From assembly GCA_025200525.1 (NCBI GenBank), contig CM045767.1, positions 9,345,273 through 9,409,272 of the forward strand: 64,000 bases of DNA, in the 5' to 3' direction. Shown here piece by piece: positions 35,588 through 47,580 of this stretch (positions are counted from its first letter, which is position 1; every line of letters starts with the position of its first letter). The notes beneath the pieces were generated by a model. That model was not told where the DNA came from. It did not search any database and was given only the letters and a program-made list of their open reading frames with translations. The DNA is from Camellia lanceoleosa (taxonomy: Eukaryota; Streptophyta; Magnoliopsida; Ericales; Theaceae). The position numbers and the translations under genes were made by a program.

Positions 35588-36934
35588 TTTAGAAGAAGTA
35601 TCGAATATTTACTTACTTGTTATATGCATAATGCATCTATATAAATGCCTTGTTTGTGTAAATGGTTTGGTGAAGTTTCTATTTTATCGACTTATTTTCA
35701 TTGTTTGAATTTCTCTACGTCAAGTTTCAACTCAACTCTTTACCATATGATTAGAGTTAAAAGACATTTATCGATTGTCTAAAATGAGATAAATTGGAAT
35801 TTGGGATATGGAGTAGGAGGAAATGAGACACAGGATTTTATACTCTCTATTGCATTATACTTGTACATATATATGCGCATATTCAACATAGTCACATCCA
35901 TGATGAGTTGAAACTCAACGTCTCACTTCTCTCACAAAAGACTAGATATTAATGGTGCTATAATGCCTACTATCCTTACTCAAGAATGAAAAGGGTGCCA
36001 TAGCTCAAAACTCATGAAAGACTCAAAATTATGCTTTGGAAGTGGTTTCAGAAGCCATCCCCTACCAGAAGTATTCTTGCAGCTAGCGCTCCATTTGTTC
36101 CGACGGAACATGTTTTTCCATTCTTTCTGATATTAGTACAATGAATAACAAAAGTCAATAGAAAATATTTTCAACAATCAACAGAATAAAATTATGACAA
36201 AAACATTTTTCACTTAAAAAAAAAAGTTTTTGAATATAATGAGACACTAGGTTTTGATCAACAATTAATAATCATTAATTGTCACTACCACCATCACCCA
36301 CCTTCCGTCACCACCACTACCATTACTTTATTCTTTTTTTTTAATCAGCAAAAGAAAAATTTTATTGAAATAATCAAACTCAAAGTCACATATTACAACA
36401 ATAAAACCAAAAGGAGATGAGGAAAAAAGAAATAAAACCAAAAGTGTTTGTTGGTTCGTTGTTTCAGTTGTTGTGGGTAAAAGAACAACTGAGTTAATGC
36501 ACAAGAATCGGCAACCAGGTTTGCAACAACCATTTTGGAGCAACAAACAATAAAAATTAAAAAATAAATTACTTTTTGAGTCTGTTACGTATCATTATTC
36601 TTGTTTTTATGTATGCTGTAACTTATTGTCACTCATGTCATGTTTATTTTGTTTTGAGTGTAAATTTAGAATGCAAATGCATAGCCCTTCTTTTTTGTTT
36701 TTCCTCCAATGGATGGATTGTTCATGCACATGTCTGCTTTTAAGATTCTAGTGGTCGAGCACACGTAATAGGTATACAATTTCTTTTAGAATTATAGTAT
36801 AAATTTTATATTATTTTTTCAAATAATATACATACAAAAAATAAATAATAAAATATTAATATAAATAATAAAAAATCCAAAAAAATTAAAAAAATTAAGA
36901 CTATTATGTAGTCGGAATAATTGCACACACTAAT
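35588..36934. other. AT-rich intergenic DNA
   Basis: No gene is seen. A segment near 36085-36125 (TGTTCCGACGGAACATG) resembles a MITE end, but no clear partner end was found. The stretch 36826-36903 recurs in diverged form at 39519-39595, on the other side of the next element. Confidence 0.4.
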
Positions 36935-37605
36935 TGTTGGCACCATGAATCTGTCATTTTATTATTTATTATTTATATAATTACCGGACATGTGGTACCC
37001 TCCTACTCATTTAGAGGTTATGAAAAGTTATAAAATGTGAAAAGATAATAGAGAACAAAGTGGAAAACATAGAGTATGAAGTGGAGGTTAAAGGAAGTTA
37101 TAAAAGATCATGGAGTATGAAATTGAGGAGGTGGAAGAGTGGGTAGTTTTAGATAGCTTTTTCCTATGAATGTTTGCCTATAAATAGCCATTTATGGCTA
37201 CATTGTAATGATCCAAAATTCAAATCAAAGACAATTGATTTCTATTTTTTTTTGTTATTTATGTTTCCTGCACTTTATTTTATGTACTTCATTTTCAAAG
37301 CATAAGAGTAGAGGTAAGTTTTCTGTACTTTATTTTATGCACTTCCTTTTCGAAGCATAGGAGTAGAGATAAATTAATGGTTAGTTTGATTGTTCACTCA
37401 ATCATCTTTCTTCATCTCCCTCTTTCTTTTTTTAACTTTTCTTTTCTCTACACTTGGCAATTTTGAAATCCTCTTCATTGAGGAAAAATAACCACCAATG
37501 CAATTACTTGATAATTAGCTTAAATTTAATCTGTAAGGATTTTTCAATTCTTGCTGGCATGCTCACATTTATGACATTTTCTTTCGTAGGAAAAATAAGC
37601 CAACA
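36935..37605 (+). repeat. 5' LTR of the small LTR element
   Basis: TGTTGGCACC...AGCCAACA, aligned along its length with 38771-39383. It includes the shared blocks GGACATGTGG, CCTACTCATTT and CACTTGGCAATTTTGAA. Confidence 0.9.
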
Positions 37606-37613
37606 TATATTTT

Positions 37614-37631
37614 TGGCACGCCTAGTAGGAC
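37614..37631 (+). other. Primer binding site of the small LTR element
   Basis: TGGCACGCCTAGTAGGAC lies eight bases after the LTR end. It has the form of a tRNA-complementary PBS of gypsy-type plant elements; the tRNA was not identified. Confidence 0.6.
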
Positions 37632-38115
37632 GTCAAGTGTAAGAAATGAAAAATAAATTAGATCCGTCCATTTCAAATATCCTAGATGAAATCTTTTGGC
37701 GTAAACACAAAATTTTAGATCTTTAAGAAGAGATCTATTTTCTTAATGAAATTTTTTTTCATCCATTACAATATTATTTGGTGGAAAAAAAAAGATATGA
37801 TTTAATTTTTTATATAGAAGTTCGCTAATGGAATGATAAGTTGTCAACTCTCACTACCAAGTCTTTAACCGAAGCTTTAATGGCCAGAATTGCTAAATGT
37901 TTTTCCAAATTCTTTCAGTGTTGAAAATAGCAAAAGGAAAAGGTAGATTTCATCAATGGCTCTGGAGGTTAAAAAACCAATTTTTAAATAGCCAACTTAT
38001 GAAAATAATATGGATAAAAGCATGTTGTTGAGCCAAATATGATTAAAAATGATGTTGCATATAAGGCTCGGGGGTTGAAAAACTCATTCTTAGAAAGTCA
38101 AGCCATGGAAATAAC

Positions 38116-38457
38116 ATGCCTATGGAGGATTTTCATAAGCCATTAATGTCTAAAATAAAAAAACACTCCCATTTGTCAATAAATAATGAAAGTTATTTGG
38201 CCAAAGATCATGTTCTCAAGACAAACATGGCTAAGAATGATGAACAATTTAATATTCATGAATCTGAATTTTTTGAAATTATTCAAAATGTCAAGTTGTT
38301 TGAATTTTTAAGGCTATCCTGTACTATGGTTCTTGGTGTTCATAATCCCTTTTGGATTCGTGGTTCACATCAAAATTTAATTTTGATGAAATGGCTAATA
38401 AAACAATCATCTTTAGGTATTGTTTTGATGAGTTTGATGCATAAAAGAACAACTTAA
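38116..38457 (+). other. 113-codon open frame in the small LTR element, function unknown
   Basis: This is the longest frame of the internal region (start MPMEDFHKPLMSKIKKHSHL). It has no zinc knuckle, protease, RT or integrase motif and no clear membrane segment. It may be a remnant of a coding region or chance. Nothing supports expression other than its place between the LTRs. Confidence 0.25.
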
Positions 38458-38753
38458 CCATTTGAAATGTTGAACTTGGTTAGGAAAAGTCTATCCATTT
38501 AAATCAGTGGTTGAGAATGACTTATCTTTTCAAATTAATGGCCAATTTTTTTTTAAGGCACAAAATAATGACAGTGTATGTGCTTCGGTTGTAGTCAAAT
38601 AATGACTCTTGCATTCAACCGACAAAATTGTGAATATTTGGTGCTATTATATCATTCGAAGCACTTTGTTGATATTATTCGAAGCACTTTGTTACTTAGA
38701 TTAGTCATGTGTTTTGTTCGGGCCTTCAAAAATTTAAGTAAACATCATTTTTA

Positions 38754-38770
38754 ATGGCCGCGGGACGTAA
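38754..38770 (+). other. Primer-like tract before the 3' LTR of the small element
   Basis: GGCCGCGGGACGTAA directly precedes TGTTGGCACC. It occupies the polypurine-tract position but is not purely purine. Confidence 0.5.
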
Positions 38771-39383
38771 TGTTGGCACCATAAATCTACCATTTTATTA
38801 TTTATTATTTATATAATTGCAGGACATGTGGCACCCTCCTACTCATTTGGAGGTTATGAGAAGTTATGAAATGTGGAAAGATGATAGCAAACAAAGTAGA
38901 AGATATGGAACATGGAGCACGGAGTATAGGTTGAAAGAAGTTATGGAAGATCATGGAGTATGAAATGGAAGAGTGGGTAGTTTTAGGTAATTTTTTTCTA
39001 TAAATGTTTGCCTATAAATAGTCATTCATGGCTATATTGTAATGATCCAAAATTCAAATAAAAAACAATTGATTTCTATTTTTTTTTTGCCATTTATGTT
39101 TCCTACACTTTATTTTATGCACTTCATTTTCAAAGCATAGGAGTAGAAAAATTAATGATTAGTTTGATTGTTTACTCAATCATCTTTCTCCGTCTTCCTC
39201 TTTCTTCTTTTAATTTTTCTTTTCTCTACACTTGGCAATTTTGAAGTCCTTTTCATTGAGGCAAAAGAACCGTCAACACAATTACTTGATAATTGGCTTG
39301 AATGTAATTTGTACGGATTTTTCAATCTTTGCTAGCACACTCACATTTATGATATTTTCCTTCGTAGGAAAAATAAACCAACA
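38771..39383 (+). repeat. 3' LTR of the small LTR element
   Basis: TGTTGGCACCATAAATC...AAACCAACA, diverged from the 5' LTR by many substitutions and several indels, so the insertion is not young. Confidence 0.9.
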
Positions 39384-41120
39384 CAAATTATGTAGTCTAA
39401 TAACATTTTTTTTTCTTTTTACTTTTTAATAAAGAAAATAAAAAGTGTAAGTAATAAAGTACATACAAAATACCAAAACACAAACCCATATTCTTGGAAC
39501 ACTTGCAGTAAAAAAGATTTGATATACAAAAAATAAATAATAATCTATTAATATAAATAATAAAAAACCCAAATTTTTTTTAAAAAAAATTAAGACATAA
39601 ATTGTAAACACAAACACAAATGTTGATATAAACCAAGAAAAAATAATAATCAAATTTTTTTTTTTTATTTTTAAAACCTGATAACACAATGAAACATTTC
39701 ATTTTCTATAAAAAAAAAAAATTAATAGAAAGTATAATTAACAGTATTACACAAACAAATACAAAAAAAAAAAAAAAAAAAATCCAAGACACTCATTTTA
39801 TATGATTTTTTTAAGAGCATTGAATTTTATTTTAAATAACATACACACAAAATTAAGTAAACAAACAAATCAAATTTTTAAATATTGAATTTATACACAC
39901 AAAAAAAAAAAAAAAAAAACAAACAAACAAACAAACAAACAAACAAACAAACAAAATCTTAAAAAAGTGATATGGGCAAAAAAAAACCCAAAGTGTTTAA
40001 ACCTAAGTAAGTCTAAAAAATTGCGAACAATTATGATAGTGCAAACTATTCAAAGAAGTCTGCATAGATACATAAATAAAACATTTTTTGCTTTGAAATT
40101 TAAAAAAAAATGAAAACATGAAATTAAGCAAACAAACAAACCAATTTTATTGAAAACAATTTTTTTTTTTTAAACACACACACAAATTAATCAACCAAAC
40201 CAATAATTTTTTTTAAAAGAATAAATTATAAAGACATAAACACAAAAATAAGAACATTGATTTAAAAAAAAAAACACACATGCACACACAAATTAAGTAA
40301 ACAAGCAAACCAAAATTTTAAAAACTGAATTTCTACACAAAAACAAACAAAAGCTTAAAAAAGTTTAACAAGAAAAAATCCCAAAATTTTTAAGTCTAAG
40401 TCTAAGTGTAAAAAAGTGCAAACATTTTCTGCTTTGCAATTTAAAATAAAAAAATTGAATATAAAAATATAAAAGCACACAAAATTTTTAAAAAAAATAC
40501 AAATCTAAAACACAAAAAACATTGAACTGGAAACACACACACTGAAATAAACAAAAATCAATTTTTTTTTTTAAAAACAAACAAAAGTTTAAAAAAGTGA
40601 AACAGAAAAAATCCCAATTTATTTAAGTTAAGTATAACTCTAAACAATTGCACACATTTTATACCTCACAATTTAAAAAAAAAAATAAAATTTGAATATA
40701 TAAAAATATGGAAACACATAAAATAGAAAGCATAAACCCATAACACTTTGCACACTCATAGTCAAAGAAATTTTAGTGAAAACGTACCCAAAAAAAATAA
40801 AATAAAATTAAACACACCCATAGAATATTAATCAATCAAACAAACCAATTAAAACACTATTTATACACAAAAACGAATAAAAGTTTAATGAAGAGAATAA
40901 AAATTATAATAAACCGTATAACACAAAATACTTAGAGATAAAGAGTTTTGTCATACACTTACAGTAAAAAATAAATAAATAAATAAATATTAAAAAATAA
41001 ATTTTATGAATACTGATTATTTTTTCTACGATGTCCCCTCCCTCCCCCGGCAAAAAAAAAAAAAAGAACCTGAACACTATTAAGAGAATAAATATATAAA
41101 TCAAAACAAATTTTACAAAT
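39384..41120. repeat. A-rich region with a degenerate tandem array
   Basis: Three related blocks start at about 39960, 40354 and 40588. Each contains CTTAAAAAAGT, then AAAAATCCCAA, TTTAAGT(C/T)TAAGT, TTGC(G/A)(A/C)ACA and a TTTGCAATTTAAAA-like end. Between them are runs of AAAC/AACA, including (AAAC)n at about 39918-39955. The spacing is irregular (about 390 and 235 bp). No gene is present. Confidence 0.6.
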
Positions 41121-44100
41121 ACTAATTATTTTTTATAGTGTGTTTTTTTCCCCAAAAACATTTGATTACATAATTGAACTTTGTAATGAAGAAAATAAAA
41201 ATTATAATTATACTTACATTGTAAGATGAGTAGTGCATATATACTTTGGACAATCACTCTACCATGTACTTGATTAGCGTTTCACCTCCAAATAAAAAAA
41301 AAAAAAAAATTTCTTTGAATAAGTTCCAAATGAAAATGGAAAAGTTTTTGGCAAAAATTAAAACTGAGTTGTAGAAAGAAGTCAGAGATGGTGAAACCTT
41401 TGTGAAAGGTGATAAGTTATTCAATGTGAAAAGTTATTTAACATGGACAGTAATGCAGTTGTTATATTTTTAGGATTGCAAAATGCAAGATGCAAAATGC
41501 AGTGATGTTGTAACTGCTTTAGGACTGCACAACAATAAGGAGACGTGGAGAGTCAGAAGTGGGAAAGTGGAATTGGTTGTTTTAATTTATCATTTTACCC
41601 CTAATTAAAACTGATGTAAGTGTAAGAAGTTAAGATCATTTTAAGAAAAATTGAGAAAATTTTTTGAGGAGTGACTTCATAACACCAAAATTGTTGTTTC
41701 CTTTTAATAATAGAATAGATTTAGATGCACCCTAAATTCAAGGATTTTTATTATTTTTATGTTTTTTAATCTTTTCTAAATTCATCTATGCTATTATCTA
41801 TATATATATATATATATATTTGAAGCTTAAAGTTGGGATTGACGTCTTATTTTTTGAATTTTTTCAAAACATTCCTATAGTACTTACATAGGTAAATATT
41901 TCCTAAATTTGGAGTTATTTATTTATTGTGAATTTCTCAACTTCTGATTTTTGTAAATTTATTTCAATTTCAGATCTTGAATTCAACCACACTTCTAAAA
42001 AGGTTAGACCGTTAGCTATTTCAACAACGATGGTAGTTGTAGCCCCCTGAAATAATTACTATAAGTTTTCCACAATATTGATTACATACAACAATTGATA
42101 AGATAATTATCCTCCATTAGTCCCAATCACTTTTATAGAAGAGTAACATATGCAGGCATACATTTACAAACCTAATCCTGAATCTATAGCATATATTACA
42201 TAATAAAGAAATATGATGGAAGTTAAACAAATGAGAAATGCCTTAAGGGCTTATAACTTTCCAAGTCAATACTTGTTACAACAAAAACGGATTTGAATCA
42301 AATACAGTTAAAGCCTTGGCTTGTACAAAATAAGCATAATAAATACAAAAAATGAACCTCTTGCTCCAAGTTCTCCCAAAACTATTGTTTTGGCGGAGGC
42401 ATGTTATTAGCACCTGAAAATGTTCTTTCCACATAAGGTGAGACAAAGCCTAGTAGAAATAATCTAACACAGTATATGAATCTTAACAAAGATATAAGGT
42501 GAATGCACATGTAATGTTCATGCCCAAACATTTTATATCTCCTTCCAAAAGCATGTGATGCCAGGTTAATATCATAATTCATAAATCATTTTCTTTACAA
42601 TAGAAAACAGAGCGGTAAATCACACTCTAAGAATCTCACAACAAATACAACTTTTCACAGAAATTTCGTCCGCAGGAAATAGTAAACCGACACTTGTGTA
42701 AACGTAGGCTATACAAGCATTTCTATTGCTATTTCACAGAAAATTTGTTCGCGAGATCAGCACTCACGTATATGTGCGATTTTTAGGACTTTCACTATGA
42801 ACACTTAGACCAACTTATTTCAACGAGATAATACATACTTCCTAGACTCACCCATTTTCCTCAAAATGATAAACATTTCCAATGTATGAATATAAAATAA
42901 TGCTCGATGCAAATGGATGAGACCATAGTTTCAATTCTCCAAATTTTTTATACAATTTCTACAACAATCATAACTATCTTCCACCGATAGCCCAAAACAG
43001 ATATCTCTAAACAGATAAACAATTTCCAATAAGAATAATCTTTTCAAGTTTCAAGATGTGAGTGATAATACATATCCAACTCCACCATCCTCATCAATAT
43101 GAACCCAATTTCACATTTCCAACATCAATTCATTATTTATATAAAATCAACATTTGAGACATTTAGAGCAAAATTCCTTTTTCTTCCAAAATCAATCTCA
43201 AGTATCAAAATCAACCACTTCATCACAACTCAACGTTATTTTCAACACTACAAACATTTTCAAGAATTTATTTGAAAACTCCTTTTTTGATCTTTAACCC
43301 AAAATCTTAGATTTGTTTCAAAAATTTTCAAAATCACAATATTGTTTAGAAATAGCAAATAACTAAATAAAACTCATAGAAAGTGCAAAGAATCCCTACC
43401 CCAAACTTAGAAGATGAGAGAGAGAGTGAAGAAAACTCAAAGACGCCAAAGATCAACTTTGCTCCGATTAGAACGAAACCCTCGTCAAGCTTTATCTTTT
43501 TAACAAGGGACACGGGTGAAAAGGTCGACTGATCTAGGTAAATTTGAATGATATAGATGAGTTTTAGAGAGAGAATGAGAGAAAATAGGATTTTGAAATG
43601 TTTAGAGAGAGAGATATGAAAAAGTGACTCAGAAAAGTGACTTTACGAACTGATATACGCGCAGACTATTAGAACGTAAGAAGTGTCGCTCAAGCAACTA
43701 AACACAATAAGTTGCACTGCTCGAATGCAAGAAGTTTCGTTGGAGCGAAAAATACTGACTTCCAAAAGTCTTACAGACAAAGAATCATTGCTCGAGCATA
43801 AGAAGACTCATGCAAGTGAACACTGCTCGAGTGCAAGAACTACCGCTCAAGCAAAAAATGTCAACTCCCAATATCTCTGCAGACCTACAAAAGTACTGGA
43901 AGTTCACAAAGACCGCTCGAGCACAAGAAGCGTCACTCAAGTAAATAAGCAAAATTTTGGACAACAACAGTTTGAAAAATAAGTTACCAACTTGTTTCAA
44001 ACGCAACCAATACATCCCAATAGCCAAACTCAAAGAGAAATAAAAGGAAACAATACATGAACAACTATATAAGAAAATGAAACCCGAATCTAAAATATCA

Positions 44101-44739
44101 AATAGGTCGGGTCTAAACCAGAATCACTATAGTTTTTGAATGGATTTTAAGAAGGGCTTGCTTTCCATTTTTGTAAAATCATAGAGCTCATTTTAGAATT
44201 GATTTTTTTGATTTTTGTAGAAAGACATGTAAAAAAAATGAAAGAGAATAATTTAATAACTTGTAATAATTTTTTAATTTTTTAACTAAAATATTTAATT
44301 CCCAAACACCCCTTAATTCATTGTTTATTCTACGTGCAAGTGTACATGGACAAGAGATAAAAAATTGGGATTGCTGGATTATGTTTTTGTTCCCTTTATT
44401 TTCATTTTCGTCCTCATTTTTCGTGTTTTCACTTCGTTTATCCATTGCATTTTCATTATCCACTTTTATTTTATTTTATTTTATTTTATTTTTATTTAAG
44501 AGAATAACAAAATGATTTAAGAATGGGTGGCATTAGAATAATTTAGGTTTTGAAAAATACACTAAAAAGTTAGGAGAAATTACTCAGCACAGATTTTTAT
44601 AAAATTAATTACATATCAATAATAAACTTTATAAATAGAGAGATTTATTTATAAATTTCATTTAGAATATGAGGGATTATTGTTATTTTTTATTGTGTAT
44701 TGATTTCAAAATGAAAACATGCACAAAAAGTTAGAAGAA
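41121..44739. other. AT-rich intergenic DNA, possibly containing an old LTR
   Basis: No gene is seen. An (AT)n tract is at about 41802-41819. From 42030 (TGTAGCCCCCTG) to about 44110 the sequence style resembles a gypsy LTR, but no matching end, target duplication or partner was found. At 43670-43950 the motif GCTCGAGCA/GCTCAAGCA with AAGAAG recurs irregularly, about every 25-65 bp. A (TTTTA)n tract lies at 44464-44493. Confidence 0.35.
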
Positions 44740-44850
44740 TGGTTTGGTCATATTACTCTAAACAAGTCTTAATGGAATATTAAAAAAGAAGATGAGTTAA
44801 ATGGAATAAAATAATTAAAAATAGGACTTTATGAGAAATGGCCCTAAATA
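44740..44850. repeat. Copy of a dispersed repeat (TTAATGGAATA family)
   Basis: AAGTCTTAATGGAATATTAA...GAGTTAAATGGAATAAAATAA...GGACTTTATG matches 47493-47573 in the same orientation and 55700-55790 in the opposite orientation. It appears to be part of the arms of the foldback family described at 45400-47580. Confidence 0.55.
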
Positions 44851-45399
44851 TTAATAATTAAAATCATAATTTTTTTTAATAAATTTATAATTATTTTTTG
44901 AAAGAGACTAAATAGTAATTTTTGTAAAATGTTACACCTATAAAATTCCTGCATTTTGTAAATTTGAGCCCCATTTTTCATATACACTATTTTTTTTGGG
45001 GGGGGGGGGGTATGATTTATAGGTAAATTATTTAGTAATTCGAGAGTATAGATATGTGATATTTTATAATATTGTGATTGGTAGAGAATATGCGTAAGTG
45101 GGGTATTGTGTTGGGTAACTGAAGAATATGAGAGACATATTGAATGATGATTAGTTAAGAAGTACGGATACGTAATACTCTGAAAACATTCTATAATTTC
45201 CCATGATTTACACGTGTGTGGCTCTCTATGTGCTGCCACAGATCAGTGATGAGGGAAATTTTTTTTTAAGATTTCTCAAACTAGGATTTTTTTAGATAAA
45301 TGTTATATAATATTTTTACAATAGTTAGATTCATAGAGGAATTTATGTAATATGATCCTATTAAACTTGGGAAAATTATTGATAAATCCCATTTAGAAG

Positions 45400-47580
45400 T
45401 GTTTTAATGCAAGTAGTCTATGAAGGAATTTTTTAACACATTTAGTCCCATATATGTATAGTTTTATTCCATAAAGTCTTTTTTCTTGATTTACACTATT
45501 TTCTTGGACACTTATACCCTTATATTTAATTTTGATACCCTTATAAATATTTTTTGAACGGTTAACAATTTTATAATGTAAACATTCATATTTTAAAATT
45601 CACATTAGTAGGAATGTAAAATTGGCCCGTGGGCAGCCCGAAACCCGTCTGCGAGCCGGAGCGGGCTCGACCCGTTGACACTGTGAATATTCACATTGAC
45701 ATGTCAACATTCACATTAATAGGAGTATAAGATTAGCCTGCATCCCGTGGTGGCACGAAACCCGCCCATGGCCTGTGGGCGGCCCGGGGTGGGCCTGGCC
45801 CGTTGACAATATGAATATTCACATTGACATGTTAATATTCACATTGATAAGAGTATAAAATTGGCCCGCGCCTCGTGGCTGTCCAAAACCAACCTACGCC
45901 CTGTAGGCAGCCTGGGGCGGGCCCGACCCGGCCTGTTGACAATGTGAATATTCACATTGACATATTAAAATTCACATTGATAAGAGTATAAAATTGGCCC
46001 GTGCCACGTGGCTGCTCGAAACTCGCCCACAGCCCGTGGGCGGCCCGGGGCGGGCCCGGCCCGGCCTGTTGACAATGTGAATATTCACATGGACATATTA
46101 ACATTCACATTGATAAGAGTATAAAATTGGCCCGCGGCCCATGGGCGGCCAAAAGCCCGCCCGCAGCCCAGGGCGGGCCCGACCCGGCCCATTGACAATG
46201 TGAATATTCACATTGACAATGTGAATAGTCACATTGACATGTTAACATTCACATTGATAAGAGTGTAAAATTGGCCCGCAACCTGTGGGCGGCCCGAAGC
46301 CCGACCGCAGCCCGAGGCGGGCTTGGCCCGACCCATGACAATGTGAATATTCACATTGACATGTTAACATTAACATTGATAGGAGTGTAAAATTTGCACG
46401 CTGCCCGAAGCTCGCCCACGACCTGAGGTAGGCCCGGCCCGGCCCGTTGATAATGTGAATATTCACATTGATATGTTAACATGCACATTGATAGGAATGT
46501 AGAATTGGCCCGCTGTCCATGGGCTACTCAAAGCCCGCCCACTACTGGGCAAAGCTCGTTTGGGTCCCGAGCATGGCATGTCCCGAGGCTAGGGCCTAGG
46601 CCATCACTTTGAAGCCCGGCCCGGCCCGGCCTATCGGCCCGCTTAAGGCCCATTCAATGCTCGGTCCGAGGCCCAGCCCGTCTGAGGCACAATGTCTTTT
46701 TTTGTGGAAAATAATAAAATTTTGGTAGAAAAAATTAAAAAGAATTAAAAAAAAAATGGCCAGGCCTGCCCAAGCTCGAGCCTACGCTTAGGCCCACCGG
46801 CCCGATCCGAGGCTGTCGTCTTCGGGCCGCAAGCCAATTTTACACTCCTATCAATGTGAATGTTAATATGTCAATGTGAATATTCACATTGTCACGGGTC
46901 GGGCCGGGCCCGCCCACGGGCGGCAGGCCAATTTTACGCTCCTATTAATGTGAATGTTAATATGTCAATGTGAATATTCACATTGTCACGGGCGGGGCCC
47001 GGGCCCGAGCTCTTCTCAGGCCGCCTACGGGCTTCGGGTCGCCCATGGGACGCGAATCAATTTTACACTCTTATCAATGTGAATGTTAACATGTCAATGT
47101 GAATATTCACATTATCTACGGGCTTCGGGCCGTCCACAGGCTGCGGGCCAATTTTACAATCCTATCAATGTGAATGTTAATATGTCAATATGAGTATTCA
47201 CATTGTCACGGGCCGGACCGGGCTTGCCCCGGGCCGGCCACAGGCCGCGGGCTAATTTTACACTCCTATCAATGTGAATGTTAACATGTCAATGTGAATA
47301 TTCACATTGTACATGGGCTGGGCCCTTACACATTGAGGATATGAACATTCACATTGACGGTGTGAACATTCACATTAGGGGTATTTTGGTAATTATGTCA
47401 CCCATAGGACTTATTGAAACATAAGAAAATAATATGAACTAAATAGAATATAAGTAGATGAAAAGGGTATTTTGGTCTTCTTATCTCAAATAGGACCTAA
47501 TGGAATAGTCAAAAAGAATATGGATTGGATGGAACATAAGTAATTAAAGATGGATTTATGGAAAAAAAACTCCCATAAAA
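45400..47580. repeat. GC-rich foldback array: eight direct units facing five inverted units
   Basis: Left arm units, each with CACATTGATA(A/G)GAGT and a GC block rich in GGCCCG, start near 45605, 45713, 45840, 45975, 46110, 46249, 46370 and 46477. The right arm has the same unit inverted (CAATTTTACACTCCTATCAA) near 46832, 46928, 47068, 47150 and 47252. Unit length is about 100-140 bp. Most units also contain the perfect 18-bp palindrome AATGTGAATATTCACATT. The centre (46560-46800) is GC-rich then A-rich and has no frame of note. The outer flanks carry inverted AGACTT/GGACCTAATGGAATA segments (about 45470 and 47493). There is no coding capacity. The exact ends are uncertain. Confidence 0.8.

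Larger units (their letters stand above)
36935..39383 (+). mobile_element. Small non-autonomous LTR retrotransposon (2.4 kb)
   Basis: Direct repeats 36935-37605 (671 bp) and 38771-39383 (613 bp) both start TGTTGGCACCAT and end CCAACA. A PBS follows the left copy and a GC-rich primer-like tract precedes the right one, so the orientation is plus. The internal region is only about 1.16 kb. Flanking 5-mers are CTAAT and CAAAT, one mismatch. No gag or pol domain is seen, so the element would depend on another element's enzymes. Confidence 0.85.

Noticed and set aside
36085..36240. Possible MITE around TGTTCCGACGGAACATG
   Set aside because: Only one end is suggestive; no inverted partner or target duplication could be placed.
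42030..44110. Possible solo gypsy LTR starting TGTAGCCCCC
   Set aside because: No matching end or target duplication was found, so it is only mentioned in the intergenic entry.
46242..46466. 74-codon frame in the GC-rich foldback
   Set aside because: It repeats with the array unit and is not maintained across units.
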